Positions 15,061 through 30,047 of a stretch of DNA of 64,000 nucleotides are shown piece by piece. Origin of the DNA: Dolomedes plantarius. Its lineage: Eukaryota; Arthropoda; Arachnida; Araneae; Dolomedidae. The position numbers and the translations under genes were made by a program. The stretch is taken from assembly GCA_907164885.2 (NCBI GenBank), contig OU015490.1, positions 213,617,844 through 213,681,843 of the forward strand, given 5' to 3'. The stretch's first letter is position 1. The number at the start of each line of letters is the position of its first letter. Under the pieces are notes generated by a model. The model saw nothing but the letters and a program-made list of their open reading frames with translations. It was not told the DNA's origin and did not search any database.

Positions 15061-18024
15061 TACTTAAATACTTCCTATAAAGAACATATGAAATTGTTAA
15101 GAGTTATTTGGGTTAAAAGGGTGTAATATAACACAATAGCACAGCAATCATCATAGTTGGAAATTTTTTAATTGTTGTTATTAAACAAATGTATTTCTAT
15201 TATTATTATAAAATAATTGTAATAAACAAACTGTTAAAAAGCAAATATTTTCCAATTTGTCTGGTGCATTGTAAAATGACGTCGCTCTTTGCAATAAGCC
15301 GGAATTTTCAATTTTCCTACAATATATATAATACATTATATAGCTGTAGCTTATGGAAAGGAAGAATTTCTATGCAGGGAAATATATCTTTTGCCATATC
15401 ATAAAAGTAGATTAATGAATAATAAGTCTCGAATAGTTTCAATATGAAAGAAAACGATTTAAATTAATTTTTTTATATTTTTAATATACTTTTTAATATA
15501 CTAATAGGTAAAGGATAAGCTGAAATATCTTCAGAAATACTATTTCACCTCTTCCTATATACGTGATGGCTTTAATTTTTAAAATCATGTTTAAAATCTA
15601 GAAAGTAATGGATATCATTTTATTTTTTTATTTTCAACATTTAGTTAAAATTATTTTGCAAGGCTGGATTATGGTCTTTAGCTACGAAGTTCTAAAATAT
15701 ATGTAATTTTTTTTTTTTGACTTTATGCTAATTTTATGTAATGCATTGAAGAAAACTCAGAATATATTTTTTCAATTTGATATTAATGTATTCACCATAA
15801 TTCCTACACATTTTACATGTTCTTTAATAAGTAATCAGAATTAAAAGGTTTCAATATCTCTGTAATTCTTGAGGCCACATATAAGGTGAATTCACCAAAA
15901 ATGTACTCTTAGACGTTAATGTTTCAACCATGTACTTAGATTTGTTATTTTGACTGCATTAAAACTAGCGACTGAAAGGGAGCCAAAATATATTTCCATA
16001 TGCTAGATTTCAGGACATATATTTAATTCTAAACAGTTTAGTCTGTTATGCTAATATTTTGCATTAAAAGATACTTATAATGCACGAAATATTTTTGAAA
16101 CGGCAGAATTTTGGTTTTATTTGCTATCGTAGAAAATAGTTTAATGTTTCAGGTATTCGATATTACTGTTATTTTACAACATATGAATTTAGAATATAGA
16201 ATTTTTATTTTTGTATTTCAGTTGAACATTTTATTATACTAACGGTAGTGAATGTTTCTTGTTCTGGTGTAAAAACTCAGAAAACTGATTAAAAAATTTG
16301 TTATGTCATAAATTCCCAATTGAACTAAAATAAACCTTTTCTTAACGATAATTAATATTGATAATTGTATTTGTTTTATTTAAAATCATTCAACATTATT
16401 AAAATATACTTTGAATACATGTTTGCAGTGTAAAGAGTGTCAAATACAAAATCGTAGTTTTGAGAAAAATGAGATTGAAAAAAAAGGCTTTTAAAAAGTC
16501 AGTTTTTTTAAGTTTGATTTTTATTTTTTTAAGGTTAATTTTTCAAATTTTATTTTTGTTGAGCAAAAAGTGTAAAGTTCTTTATTGAGACATAGCTCCT
16601 TTAACACTAACATGTTCGTATTTTATTTTGCATATCCCAAAATTTCCCTGAAAAATAAAAATATTTAGGAGTGGAATTGGACTTAGCTTTCTGTGCAAGG
16701 CAGTAGCCCTTGATTTTTCAAACATGTCTGGTTTGATAACTTATTTTAGCTCATTTTGGACTTAACACCTCTTGCATAGAAAACACAGATATAGATGAAT
16801 AATTTTTGGTATTGGTAATATGATTCTATCAAATAAATGAATCGTGGATTTAAAACTTATAATAGATTGTTCACAAAACAATGACTATAAACATTATTAG
16901 AAAGGAATAATACATTAATAGAAAGGATAATACATCAATAGAAAGTAATTAAAAATGAATAAAGTTAAAATATGCGATCAAATATGTTTCTGTTACTCCA
17001 GAAGATATGATTTTATAATGCAGAAAGTATAATAATGTAAACAATTCATCACAAACTAAAACCTATAAAGTGGGTATAGACTGCCAAACAAATTAACTGA
17101 AAACCTACCCTAGCGAGGAAAACTTTTAAATTTTCAATAAAAGATTGCGCATTTGGAATAAATCCTCATATTGAAAACGGACAAATATTACTAAAATTAA
17201 ATATTTCAACAAACCTAGATAAATATAGGAAGAATGTAAACAAAAAATAAACAGAAATTAAGCACTTATGGCTGTACGCACCATAAGGCAAGATTCAATA
17301 GTTCGAACTAAACCAGACGGAACTAAACCAGAAATCGAGGTAACCGACTGGTCTCGTCACCTAACCAAATCAGTTACCTCAAGGGGAAACTTTCTGAATA
17401 GGATGCAGGTCTAACCAAAAGACATCCCAAGGCCCCGAGATCCCCATTGAAACAGATAGTCAAAATGAAAAGACACGGACAACTTGCACTAAGGGCTCAA
17501 CGCACCATATATGCAAGTACAGAAACAGTCCTAAAGAACTCAAATGAAAAGACAGAAATACAGAAAGACATAAATGCAAGGATGCTCACTTACCCTAATT
17601 CAGAGAGTAACGGTTATAGTCAAACAGCAGCAAATTTATACCCTAGGAGTCATGTCACTGTAGCAAAACCACAGCGCCACACCCCATTTAAGGTTTTAAC
17701 CCACAAAGCCATTTTTTAAAAACTTATTTATGTCCTAAAATCCCACATAAACTGAAATAAAAAATTTGTGAACACAGATTTTATCAATCATGTCTATAAA
17801 TTAATAGTTTATACTTGACACACTAATAACAAAGGACATACGTTTAATAATAAACAGTATTGGGTGCCAAGATAATATTTTATAATAAAAGATTCTTATA
17901 ACACATGTAATTTTTTTTTGAAAATACTTTACTTCTGTTACATTTGAGGTGGTAGAAAATAGTTCAGTGTTTTGGGCAATTTTAATGCCTCTGAATGGCG
18001 CCGTTATTTGTACCCATTAAGGGT
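15061..18024. other. Long AT-rich stretch without a recognised gene
   Basis: No long frame with domain features. A 90-codon frame near 17447-17719 lies in a GC-richer patch (17270-17720) and shows no recognisable domain. On the complementary strand of that patch a TATAAA (~17635) precedes a GGTAAGTGAG splice-donor-like sequence, which may be an old LTR promoter. This is weak. Confidence 0.45.
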
Positions 18025-18672
18025 CAATTATAGTACAAAAAACGAAATAAAAGACAGATTTTAGACACCACAAAAAATATTTTCCTGCTTTGGGTTTCCT
18101 TTTACAAAATTGTCTACGAAACATATTTTAATTTATTTTTTATGAACATCTCTCGTGAGTATTAGTTACTTGGAGTTCTTAGTAAATATAAAGCCTAAAT
18201 GCTATACTTAATACATACTATTTAGACTACCTGTTATGCCTGAAGTATAGTTTTTACGATTTATGCCATAAATAATCTTAAACTGCAGTTTGAAAAAGAC
18301 TGCTTTAATTACCAATCTTAAAAATATTTCCTCAGCCATAAATCAGTGGCAATTATAGTACAAAAAAAGAAATAAAAGACAGATTTCAGACACCACAAAA
18401 ATATTTTCCTGGTTTGGGTTTCCTTTTACAAAATTGTCTATGAAACATTTTTAAATTTCTCTTTTATGGACATCTCTCGCGAGTAATAGTTACTTGGAGT
18501 TCTTAGTAAAAATAAAGCCTAAATGCTATACTTAATACATACCATTTATACTTCCTGTAATGCCTGAAGTATAGTTTTTACGCTTTATGTCATAATTAAT
18601 CTTAAACAGCAGTTTGAAAAAGACTGCTTTAATTACCAATCTTAAAAATATTTCCTCAGCCATAAATCAGTA
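18025..18672. repeat. Tandem duplication, two ~325 bp units
   Basis: Units start with CAATTATAGTACAAAAAA at 18025 and 18350 and run to CAGCCATAAATCAGT. They differ by a few percent, so the duplication is recent relative to most repeats here. No coding frame. Confidence 0.9.
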
Positions 18673-19009
18673 ATATAATGCGTTACCTTTTCTGATTCAA
18701 GTTAATGGAAATTTTCCACTTTCAGCGAAACAATTATTCCACACACACTTCATTGTTATAGCCACCCATGGAGGAACAAAGTGCTCTGAGCAACATTAAA
18801 TGAAAGCAATCATAAACATTGTCGCAGACTAGAAAATTTTCTAGTGGGAGTAATTATGTTTTATCCTAATGTCGATTCTTATATTTCTATGCAACAGCTT
18901 GGGTTCGATTACGAAATAAATTGAAAATTAGTGGGAAAAATGCATGTAGGTTGAAGCGAAACAAAAGAAGGCATATAGTCATATATAAGTCCTTCGAAAT
19001 GTGCAGTTT
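18673..19009. repeat. Left part of a dispersed ~0.75 kb duplication (partner 21345-22110)
   Basis: GAGCAACATTAAATGAAAG, then TAGTGGGAGTAATTATG, then TAATGTCGATTCT also occur at 21405-21500. The copy continues after the piggyBac-like insertion, at 20660-21110, which matches 21640-22090. The insertion therefore split an already duplicated segment. Confidence 0.7.
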
Positions 19010-20657
19010 AAATTAACCGCCAAAACTATAAGGGGTGAATTTTCTTATACAAATAATATTGGCTATTAATTTGAACATATACAACATTAATTTATGGGGA
19101 AAATAGAAAAAATTGGTCTTAACTTTTGAAAAATCGAGTGTTGCGTTCGCGCAACGTCAGCGGAATAAGAGTATTGACATTAAGTGAGTTCAACTGAACT
19201 TCTGCAGGGTATTCTTCGATTTGAGCACTGGGAATTCTTTTTAGCTTTGTTATGCTTTCGAAAGAAAATTATCACTTCACAGGTAATTAATTTATCATAA
19301 AGATTTTACTTATTTTTCCTTTGCAAAATTACTCCAGAAAACTGTTTAAATCATGAAAACCTTGTTTTCGTCTTCTAACTGAAAATTGTAATAACCCCTC
19401 TCTTTCTTTCGAACACATTTCACCGATTGAAATGGGTACATTTGGATGCGGTTTCCCGAATCGTATCCAAATAAAATTGCTGAAACTTTCTATTTAGCAA
19501 GTTTAGGTACGGTCTCACCTTATAAAATTTATCTTTGCTATCGATTCGATTGTTATCAACCAAATGCAAATTCTGTTTCATGTTCCTGTACTAAAAACGT
19601 GACATCGATTCTCGCAAAATAGGAACAGAAATGTCTTTATCAAGAGACCAGTAAATTTCTTCCCGAGGTAAAGAATAATATCCCGTCGGCAACAATATTC
19701 CAATGAACCGTCTCATGGTGGCTTCATATGCTAAAAAATGGGGGCGATTCTTTTGTTGGGTACATGAGTTTGTCTATTCGACGAGAAGGGAAAAACCTCT
19801 GAGCAAAAGATAAGATCAAAACTCTCTGCACTAGTTTTATCCTATATTATATTTTTTCATAGTTCCGATTTGATCTTTTTCTTCATTTTTCGGCTGAGAC
19901 ATATTCAGTGGTCCCATATTTATCCATTTCAAATCTTCAGTTTTTGTTTTCTTAAATTTTTTCGAAAGGCTTGTACTGCTTTTAGGAAGCAAAAACTTCT
20001 TTTTTACTCACACTTCAATTTCGACATAAGTATCACATGGTAAATCATCATTGTCATTATTCAAAATATTATCATTTCCTTCTTCATCACTAGCTTCTGC
20101 TGTTTCTGGTAGAATAACAACAATATCAGTTTCATTCTCGCCATCATTATCTGAATCTTCATCGAAAATTCTTTGAAGAGCTTCTTTAAACGTAAAGTAT
20201 CTAGTTTTAGGCATTTCTATAAGCACAGCATTGGAAAAAGTTCTACGGATTCGAACGACACATGTGAATAAGGAACTACCCTTTTCCCGCTGACGTTGCG
20301 CCAACGCAACACCTGTTTTCTCTTCCTCCCCCACCCAAATAAAAGCAACCGATTTAGGGAATGTTCTGATAAATTTTGACCTTGGCTAAAAATAGATCAC
20401 CCCTAAAGCTCACGTTTATCTCCCTATATTTCTTCTGTGAAAATGACCAGGAGAAAGTTCTCGTTCAAAAATGCTTAACTAACTGTCTATATTTGGAACT
20501 CGTTATTAAATTAAAAGAACAGTTGAAGGTAAATATTTTCTATTCGATTATTAACCCTACTCAAAAACTACTGCTAATATAAAAATCATTTGATAGCTAA
20601 ATTTTTATACGCATTTATTTTGACCGTTGCTTCAACGCAACACCAGCGGTTAATGGG
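19010..20657 (-). mobile_element. piggyBac-like element, internally deleted
   Basis: The right end reads ...AACACCAGCGGTTAATGGG followed by TTAA, a piggyBac-type border with CCC next to TTAA on the complementary strand. The left end retains TTAACCGCC directly after TTTAA but lacks the CCC. Subterminal inverted repeats with the core TGTTGCGTT...GCGCAACGTCAGCG lie at ~19138 (plus) and ~20315 (minus). A third GTTGCGTT-like copy is near the right end. It carries only the N-terminal half of a transposase. Confidence 0.65.
19395..20214 (-). pseudogene. piggyBac-type transposase, N-terminal half, decayed
   Basis: The likely start is MPKTRYFTFKEALQRIF. An acidic N-terminal region follows (DEDSDNDGENETDIVV, later ASDEEGND), typical of piggyBac proteins, then a stop at ~20008. 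Beyond it the family continues in other frames: KWINMGPLNMSQPKNEEKD, then MRRFIGILLPTGYYSLPRE, EEIYWSLDKDISVPILRES and HLVDNNRIDSKDKFYKVRP. The aspartate-containing catalytic blocks downstream and the zinc-binding C-terminus are absent. A short upstream in-frame extension to 20334 overlaps the subterminal repeat and is not needed. Confidence 0.8.
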
Positions 20658-20661
20658 TTAA

Positions 20662-21182
20662 ATTAAGAGTTTAAATTAATCTTATTAAGTTGATCTTATT
20701 AAAATCTTATTATTGTTAACAATCTACTAATATTTAGATTGTGAATTTCATTCTTAATAAATGAAGACATTTGAATAAAAAGATTTAATTACATACACCT
20801 TCTGCAAGCATTAAAAATAAATTTATTATTCAACGTAATTAAAATCATTAAACTGAAAAAAAAGGATGTTTAAACAAACAAATTTGCAAAAAAGCAATAA
20901 TAAAAACAGTTCATTCACGTGTAAATCTTCTTTTGAAAAATATGTGTCAAATTAGCATAAATAGCTCCCTTGCGTAAAACATTGATTTCTATGTAATGGA
21001 TGTAATCTTTAAAGTTAATTTGTTTTGACACATGTATTTGTTTAATTTAAAATCATTTAACATGCTTAAACAACATATTAAACGTATTTTCTCAAAAATA
21101 GATAATTTTTTTTATAGTAACCTGATGTTCCCAGGAATAATTAAAGCTATATGTGGTTTTTAACCTTTAGCTTAAGGGGTCA
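20662..21182. repeat. Right part of the dispersed duplication
   Basis: TTTAGATTGTGAATT, then TCTTAATAAATGAAG, then TTCAACGTAATT match 21700-21830 in the same order and orientation. No coding content. Confidence 0.65.
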
Positions 21183-21253
21183 TTATATATATATATATAT
21201 ATATATATATTCATTTATTTATTCATTTATATATATGTGTGTGTGTGTGTGTA
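21183..21253. repeat. (TA)n and (TG)n microsatellite with ATTCATTT interruption
   Basis: TA repeats, a short TTCATTTATTCATTTA block, then TATATGTGTGTG. Confidence 0.9.
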
Positions 21254-21344
21254 TTCATTCTTGGGTCCCTATTCTTGGGATACATACTATCCCATCCCGT
21301 AAGGAAAAGGTTAATGTATACAATTCATACTATTTTTAACGAAT

Positions 21345-22110
21345 AAAGTATAGTTTTTACGCTTTATGCTATAAATACTTATAAACTGCAGTTTAACGAG
21401 TGCTCCGAGCAACACTAAGTAAAAGTATGCATAAACATTGTCACAGTCCAGAAAAATTTCTAGTGGGAGTAATTATGTTTTATCTTAATGTCGATTCTAT
21501 GATCTCTATGCATTTCTATGCATTTTTATTCGATAAAGAAATTAATAGTAAAGGACTGGGAAAAATTAGTGTACACATAAGATTAAGGATAGACGGCATG
21601 TACATACGTCTCTTAAAAAATAAGTAGACGAAATTTGAAGACTAAATTAATCATATTAAATTAATCTTAATAAAATCGTGCTTTTGTTAACATTCTGGCA
21701 ATATTTAGATTGGGAATTGATTTCTTAATAAATGAAGCCATTTGAGTGTGAGTAGTTAATTGAATATTATTTTATTGCGTTTTAGCATGCATAAAAAATA
21801 TAATCCTTCAACGTAATTTATATCATTAAATTGAAACAAAGAGGAAATTTTAAGCAAATAACTTTGCATAAAAACACCATTAAAACAGTTCATTCACGTA
21901 TAAAACTTGTTTAAAAATACGTATCTTGTTATCATAAATTTCTACTTTTCACAGAACAATGATTTGGCTGTAATGGAAGTAGTTTAATAAAAGTTAATTG
22001 ATTTTAATACAAGTAATTGTTTTATATAGAATCATTGAACAGGGTAAAAAATGTTTTCAAAGTATTTTCATTTTATCAATAATTTTTGTTTTTAGAAATA
22101 TGATTATAAC
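21345..22110. repeat. Uninterrupted copy of the dispersed duplication
   Basis: Carries, without the piggyBac-like insertion, the sequence found split at 18550-19010 and 20660-21110. It begins near AAAGTATAGTTTTTACGC, a segment also present in the 325 bp tandem units. Confidence 0.65.
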
Positions 22111-24396
<2,286 letters not shown>

Positions 24397-24408
24397 CCTT
24401 CCCCCCCT
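24397..24408 (-). promoter_or_regulatory. Polypurine tract
   Basis: AGGGGGGGAAGG on the element's strand ends exactly where the 3' LTR begins, the expected primer site for plus-strand DNA synthesis. It confirms both the orientation and the LTR border. Confidence 0.9.
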
Positions 24409-26616
24409 GAAGGCGTGCACACAAGGAGTAGCTAATTCCCTGTGGCAACAACCCCTACGATCAAAAAACATTACATCAGTAGACTGAAAAACATGCTGAG
24501 TAGGGACGTCTCTCTACACAACAGGTTCCAGTGAAAACCCCCTTAATTAAAATCAACCGTTCCCTTAACAACCCCTGGATTAATTCTTTCTGTTCTGTAA
24601 GACTTGGAGCAGTGGTTTAAAAATACACAGTTTACAGTTTTTCAAATTACATAAAAATTCTTGAGTTGTACAACATTATATCACTGATGACTTGAAGCAA
24701 AATAGAAAAATATTACAACATTATCTCAAAATATATCACTATAAATTCAAAATATCACCTTAATTATACCAATATATAATCTCAATAGGACATCACCTGA
24801 AAAATAATGTCACTTCAAAAACTCACCTAGGAACAAATTAATTGAAAATCACAAAATAACTATTACCCATTAACGTGGAATGTTAGTAGTATTTTACAAT
24901 CTAAAGTCCAGGCCTTAATACTTTCATCAAACTCGTTGAGTGGTAATGTAATCAACAGTCCTGTGAGCTGTCCACTCATCTTATAATTTTATAACAGTTC
25001 CAGTTTAAAATTCTACAAGTATGAATTTACTTACACAGATTATGGTAATGTGAAAATGGACGTACATGAAAAAATATTTAAATATATGAAAGACAAAACT
25101 AAATGCGGTCGACCGGCTTGTTTGGAGGCCTCCTGGAATCATTTGTCCCTGTAAACTCAAAAACAAAACATATTAATCATTGAAAGGAATATAAACATTT
25201 TATCTTTTTTTTTCCATGGGATTTTCTCATTTACCTCTATTTACTGAATATCACAAAATTGTTTACATCAATTCAACTATAACTTATTTTCATTTAGAGC
25301 TCTTTTATACCTTCGACTTAGATTACATATGAAATTCAAAATATTATACATATTATTTATACTTCACAATAGTTTCTATAACACAAAGACTCTGATTCAA
25401 ATTTATCACAATTCAAATTTATCAAAACATTTTATAATTTACACTTCATTTAATTTAATATTTTCACAATGATGGACTCATTGTGTCAAAACATCTTGTA
25501 CATTTTTAGTAGTTGTGCATAGTTGGGTCAGAGGAGAGCAGGTTCAGAAATTTCCCACCGTCATAACCTCAACAATGGCTTGAAAACATGTGGAGAGTGT
25601 TCGTGTGTTGGAGTGTGTGTTCCTTACACTGCCCTAGGTTCAAATTCTCAATAACGTTACTACTAAGGAGTGAAGGGGGTGTGTAGTTGTTTGTGTATAG
25701 TGTTTTTTGGCCGTACAGTGGACCAACCGTAATTCTCCCACAGGACATGACCGCCAAAACAACACCTTGTCAAGAACCAAGATGGAGAAACAGGAAAAGT
25801 GGGCGTTTGTCATGCCTGAGGAAGTGTTAAGTAAGAATTGGGAGGGCAAAAGGAGCGGTCATCCCATGGCCTGTCTTTAGTCATTCTTGTTTAAGTAATA
25901 CTTTTCAGTACATTATGACTGAGCATGTGAAGTAAAATCTATTTATAAAGCTACAAAGAGGTTGGGATGACTTCCAACGCGTGGTTAGGTGTGGGGGAGA
26001 GGACAGAGCATTCAAGAAAGAGAAAATTTACTGACAGATGAAAGAAGTAGGAGTGTCACAGTCGATTATTAGCCCAGGAGATCCAGAAAATCACATACAA
26101 AAGTTTTCTAGTAGAAAGTTTAACAGTCCAGTAGAAAGATAGTTTTTTCTCTTCTTTTTTTTATATATCTTTAATTTAAGACAGCACACAACGTTTAACC
26201 ACATAAGTGGAGTCAAGAGGGTGTTAGGCACCCAACATATAAAATCAACTAAGAGATGGATCTCTGGGATAGTCAATTTGGTCATATTCGGGAAAATGTA
26301 GATACAGCTCAACACATTAATGTAACAAAACATTGCAAAGATGGGAACAAAATTTTCAAAATAATTTAGGTTTAGCCAAAGTTCGTTCATAAGTTACTAA
26401 ATTTCAATTCAAAATACATAATTATTAGCATCCAATAAATTCAATACAAATCATCTTCTAGTTTACTTTCACAATATTACTTCATCAGTTCCAATTTTAT
26501 TATTTTATTTACTCATTAACAATCATAATTTTATAATTTCAATTTTTTACTTGTAACTCGTATCAACATTTTATCTTAATTTCCCCCCCCTCCCCAAAAT
26601 TGTGCATGAAACAACA
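24409..26616 (-). other. 2.2 kb region between pol and the 3' LTR, no supported gene
   Basis: Unusually long for a simple Gypsy element. A 99-codon minus-strand frame (26091-26390) has hydrophobic stretches but no signal peptide, cleavage site or envelope-like architecture that I can support. Just after the pol stop lies a second purine run on the element's strand (GGGGAGGGGGGGGAAA, ~26581-26597). It could be an internal polypurine tract or mark a former 3' end. Confidence 0.55.
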
Positions 26617-29600
26617 TTATTGTAATTTAAACTCACTATATGGATGAAAATGCCTTAATCTAGTTGAGTGCCGAATTTCACTCTTTTTTCCAGTGTATTG
26701 GTTTGGTTTATCAATTTCGAAATTAACATTAGAAAGCTGGCTTAAAATTTTATAAGGGCCTAAATAGGGTGGATCTAATTTTCTTGAATTTGGGTATTTG
26801 AATTCTTCGTACATCACTAAGTCACCAATTTTGAAGTTTGACTGTATAAAATTTCTATCATATCTTTGTTATTAATTTTATGGTGCTGAATTGTTCTTTG
26901 CACTGCAATCTTTCTTGCTTCTTCAACTGTCGGATAATGTAATGAAGTTATTTTAGGTAATGGTGAGTTATATGGTAAATTTCCAAATAGGAGGTAATTC
27001 GGGGAAAATCCAGTTACTCTATGGGGCTGATTATTATATTCAGAAGTTACTTGTTCTAAAATTTTTGTCCATGGAATTTTTTTCGAAGAAGTATTAACTT
27101 TAGACCTTAATTTGGATACAATCGTTTGATTACATCTTTCATTTTTGCCATTACATTGGGGTCTGTGGGCTGATGTGAGTAATTGTCTCGTATTGTGGTG
27201 TTTTAGGAATTTCTTAAACCTTGAGGAAGTAAATGCAGCATTTCTGTCACTTAATATTTGTTTGGGAACTTTAATTTTGAAAATTTGTTTTAAACAGTTT
27301 GTGTATGTCTCACTTGTCACACTTTTTGAAGGAAAAGTCCAAATATATCTTGTTGCATGATCAATCACCAGATGAAGATATTTTTTGTCGAATTATAATA
27401 GTTAAAACCTCCAACTGTATCAACTGAGATTAGGTCAAATGGTTCATAAGCAATTGGCACTTGTTCCATCAGTCCATACTTTCTCTGAGTCGATTTCTTG
27501 TTTTTCTGACATGTTTCACAACAACGAACAAAATTTGAAATGTCTAATATTATGTCTTGCCAATAGTAAATAGGGGAAATTAATTGTAACATCTTTCTCA
27601 CACCTGGGTGGCCAAATTTTTCATGTGCAGCGGTTATTAATTTTAGTCTTAATGATGGCGGGACTACAATTTTGATTAGATTTTTCTTTTTTACTGTTAG
27701 AACTCCACTATATTTTTTGTACTTTACATTATTAACATTATCGTTTAATTGTGCCTGAATAATTTCGTCTGTGGTTAGAAAATAAGAATATTGTGATACA
27801 AAGTGGCTTATTGGGTTCGTTGATAGCATATCAGCTTCATAATTATATTTACCTTTAATGTGCACTATTTCATAATCATACATGGAAAGTTTTAAAGACC
27901 ATCTAAACAGTCGTCCAGTTAAATTTTTAACATTTTTGAGCCATTGCAAGGCTGAATGATCAGAATGTATTGTGAATTTTTTCCATGTAAGTAACAATGG
28001 AAACGGTCAATAGAATCAGCAATCGCCAAGCATTCAAGCTCAGTGACAGCATAGTTTCTTTCGTGTTTTTTCAGTTGTCTTGAGTGAAAAGCGATTGGGT
28101 GTAGATGGCCATTAGGGTGCTTTTGCTTTAAGACAGCAGCAACTGCTTCTTGACTTGCGTCGACAAAAAGGTGGCATGGGTAATTTGGGTTAAAAAGGGT
28201 TAAAATCGGTTTTGATATGAGTTCATCTTTTAGTCTTTGGTAGGAATTTTGACATTGTTGGGACCAATCCCATTTCACATCCTTTTTAAGTAATTTGTTT
28301 AATGGAAGTCTCAATTTTGCATAGTATTGTATAAACTTCTGATAGACATTTATGGATCCTAAAAATCTCTGCAATTCTTTAAAATTTTTGGGTGGTAGTA
28401 ATTTTTTTATTGTTTCAATGTTTACATTATGAGGTGAATATTGTCCTTTAGAAATCTCATATCCTAAAAATTTTATTTCTTTCTTAGCAAATTGGCATTT
28501 TGATTGGTTTAATTTGATATTTTCCTTTTCACAAATTTAAAAAATTTCTTCTAAATGTTTCATATGTTCATTAAAGGTTTGTGAAATATTATTATATCAT
28601 CAAAATAGTTCAAAGCATAATTGATTTGGTATTTATTTAGAATTTGCCTAATTGTTCTCTGGAAGACACTTGGTGCATTTTTCGAACCAAACGGTAGTCT
28701 TGTCCATTCATAAAGTCCAAAGTTTGTTGTGAATGCCAATTTTTCAGTGTCGCGGTCATGTATTTCTATGTGCCAATACCCTGAAGTTAAATCTAATGTT
28801 AAAAAAAATTTGGCATGGGCTAGTTGATCTAATAAGTCATCAATTCGTGGAATACGTTCAGAATCAGTTTTAGTAATTACATTTAATTTTCTGTAGTCTA
28901 TGCATAACCTAGTTTTTCCTTGGCCTTTTTTCATTGCTAATGTTACTGGGGCGCTAAATGGAGAATGTGAGGGCTTTATAAAACCTGCATTTAACAATTC
29001 GTCTATTTGTTTTTTTATTTCAGCATTTTCAGTTTGAGATGTGCGATATGGTCGTTGTGCAATTGGGAGCTCTGAAGTTAAGTGTATTTTTTGGGGTTCT
29101 AATTTTATTTTTCCAACGTCATATTTATTTTTTGAAAAGATATGGTCGAAAGTTTCTAGAATGTTTTCTAAATGGGGCCAGTCCTCGGGTATTTGCTCTG
29201 GTGCTTGGAAGTCCAAAGCATCACCGGGCTCTTTAAATAGAGTATTCAGTGTATCTTCGGGGATACCTGATATCTCCTTTAAATTTTGAACATTATAATT
29301 AGTACTTGCTATTTTGTCTGAACTCTCATAATTCATAACTGGAGTTCTCATTCTTTGGTTATTATCAAAATTCAGGATTTCAATGTCATTGGAAGAAACA
29401 TTATACACATTATCTTTCACAGCATTATTGTAAACAGTCCTTTCATAGTACTCAGGGGAGTGATCACATCTTAAATAGTTTCTTTTTACAAAATTTCTAC
29501 CTTTATGATACCTTCTGTTATTATTTTCAGCCCGATAATTAAAATATTTTCTACCTTCATATACACTTTTGTTTACATTTCTAAAGTTACACATATTTTT

Positions 29601-30047
29601 GTTTTCATAATACCTTTTACCATTATACATGTTATCACAATAATTTTTACAATTTTCTCTTTGAACATTCAATGCATATGGATTAACAAAATTATTATTA
29701 TTACATAGTATTGTTTCTTTATTACATTGGAACACCTTTAATTTTCTCAAATTTATTTCGAGATGAAAAAGTCTCATATGTTCTAAACTTAGCAATACAT
29801 AAGGTAGGTCACTCTCAATGACCCACATTTCAATTTCTCTAGTTAATTTACCAATTGTTACAGTTGTTTTAATTATTTTTGTTACAGGTACTTGACCAAC
29901 AGTTTGATTTAGTATCATATTTTTTAAATTTAATGTTTTAAAATATTTTACTTCTTTAAGTAATAATTGTGAAATTATTGAAATTGTACTACCAGTATCT
30001 AATAAGCATTGAAATGTTTGTTCACTCACCCGAGCTTGGATTGTAAG
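26617..30047 (-). pseudogene. pol: Gypsy pol (protease, RT, RNase H, integrase), broken
   Basis: Follows gag in the same frame after one TGA and has no ATG of its own, so it reads as a gag-pol extension. Protease: LLDTGST near 29990. A ~190-residue linker rich in Asn, Arg and Tyr comes next. RT: RLCIDYRKLN, TLDLTSGYWHI and the catalytic YFDD (~28600). A frameshift just after YFDDIIIF and a TAA ~15 codons on end the first frame. RNase H resumes at QRFLGSINVYQKF with FVDAS and TELECLA. A second frameshift sits in an A-run near 27985, before HSDHSALQWL. Integrase: HEKFGHPG/CETCQK zinc pair, VDTVGG, frameshift near 27380, SDRNAAF, NGKNERCNQ; another frameshift near 26855; then a PYLGPYKI GPY/F-type C-terminus. 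All domains are present and in order, but the gene cannot make full-length Pol as assembled. Confidence 0.95.

Noticed and set aside
26091..26390. 99-codon hydrophobic frame in the Gypsy 3' region, considered as envelope remnant
   Set aside because: No signal peptide, cleavage site, cysteine pattern or transmembrane anchor arrangement; short and AT-driven.
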